A DNA stretch of 6,453 nucleotides from NCBI GenBank assembly GCA_024762735.1, contig JANTGU010000134.1:1-6453 (forward strand), written 5' to 3'. This stretch comes from Bacteroidales bacterium. Its GTDB lineage: Bacteria > Bacteroidota > Bacteroidia > Bacteroidales > F082. The position numbers and the translations under genes were made by a program. Below the pieces are notes generated by a model, which saw only the letters and a program-made list of their open reading frames with translations, made no database searches and was not told the origin of the DNA. Positions 5,992-6,453 of the stretch are shown here, piece by piece. Position 1 is the stretch's first letter; every line of letters starts with the position of its first letter.

Positions 5992-6453
5992 CTACTGTTT
6001 AATGAATTTTGAAATTGCTACCGTTTGCCCGCTGTTTTTTACCGAGAGAAAATAGACCCCGGGGGCAAGCCCGCTGATATCTGCCGAAAACTGACAGTTG
6101 CCCGTTTTTTCAAGCTGTAGCAGTTGCTGCCCTGTTAGACTGATAACATTGATTCGGGTGTTCTCCATACCAGTTTCAGGCAGCGCTACATGAATGGAAC
6201 GGGAGGCAGGATTGGGAAATACACTAATTTGTGAAAGAATAACCTTGTCGCTTATCCCCACGGCATCCGTTCTGTAAGTTATTGATGAGCCATCGCCTGT
6301 TTCCGAAATGCTGATAACAGGAGTGTGCGAGGTTGCCGTGTACCAATCATAGTCAGTTTCGGTGTAAGAATCGGCATAAAGAAACATACCGCTCATCCAA
6401 ACCGAATCGGTGTAATTTCTAACTGATTTTACCCTAAGCGTGTTGTTATAAGT
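5992..6453 (-). CDS. T9SS type A cargo protein, 5' part missing (tandem paralogue 1)
   Basis: These are the last 153 codons of an open frame that continues past the right edge. A Met codon at 6396 exists but is not the start: the frame stays open to 6453, and the 19 residues before it (TYNNTLRVKSV, YTDSVW) align with the paralogue at 4940-5947. A full-length copy would probably be near 330 residues. The visible part holds the end of the beta-rich cargo region, with DYDWYTATSHTPVISI, and a T9SS sorting domain from about residue 75: ISVFPNP (P80-N-P82), INVISLTGQQLL, FSADISGLAPGVYFLSV, and a terminal SKFIKQ. The end is slightly shorter than SKFIVKR of the paralogue but still basic. It is the most upstream visible gene of the leftward operon. 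Function unknown; surface display or release by T9SS is predicted. Confidence 0.9.
   Translation of the reverse strand, partial: TYNNTLRVKSVRNYTDSVWMSGMFLYADSYTETDYDWYTATSHTPVISISETGDGSSITYRTDAVGISDKVILSQISVFPNPASRSIHVALPETGMENTRINVISLTGQQLLQLEKTGNCQFSADISGLAPGVYFLSVKNSGQTVAISKFIKQ

Noticed and set aside
5992..6396. A complete 134-residue protein starting at the Met codon at 6396
   Set aside because: The frame is open to the window edge, and the residues before that Met align with the neighbouring paralogue, so the gene is truncated by the window rather than short.

Overview
The window looks like chromosomal DNA of a Bacteroidota bacterium, probably an environmental Bacteroidales or related lineage. 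Four things point there: secreted proteins ending in type IX secretion (T9SS) type A sorting domains, a lipoprotein with a charged CKKDD start to its mature part, a TTTG/TAnnTTTG promoter, and A-rich leaders without Shine-Dalgarno sites. I cannot name a genus.

Layout, left to right. (1) 1-753, minus strand: the N-terminal 251 codons of an exported beta-lactamase-fold serine hydrolase, cut by the left edge. (2) 754-1022: a divergent intergenic region. Its right half holds copies of a 33-bp repeat, each containing a palindrome, leading into a good Bacteroidota promoter. (3) 1023-2153, plus strand: a stand-alone AAA ATPase with a DUF4143-type C-terminus. (4) 2237-2268: a symmetric terminator between convergent genes. 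(5) 2287-3021, minus: an unrecognised lipoprotein, probably surface exposed. (6) 3105-3229: a 125-bp non-coding palindromic element with perfect 13-bp terminal inverted repeats around a 24-bp-stem hairpin. (7) 3288-6453, minus: four closely spaced secreted-protein genes. In transcription order they are a T9SS cargo protein cut by the right edge, its tandem paralogue, a small T9SS CTD protein, and a FISUMP-domain protein without a CTD.

The four right-hand genes are separated by 44, 26 and 21 bp, so they probably form one transcript whose promoter lies beyond the right edge. Their products would all be exported by Sec, and three would then be passed to T9SS for surface display or release. The ATPase is a separate transcription unit with its own promoter and terminator.

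The least ordinary features are the operator-like repeat array in front of the ATPase, the 125-bp palindromic element, and the pairing of a minimal CTD protein with a CTD-less FISUMP protein. I do not see a clear defence system, CRISPR array, RNA gene or complete insertion sequence.
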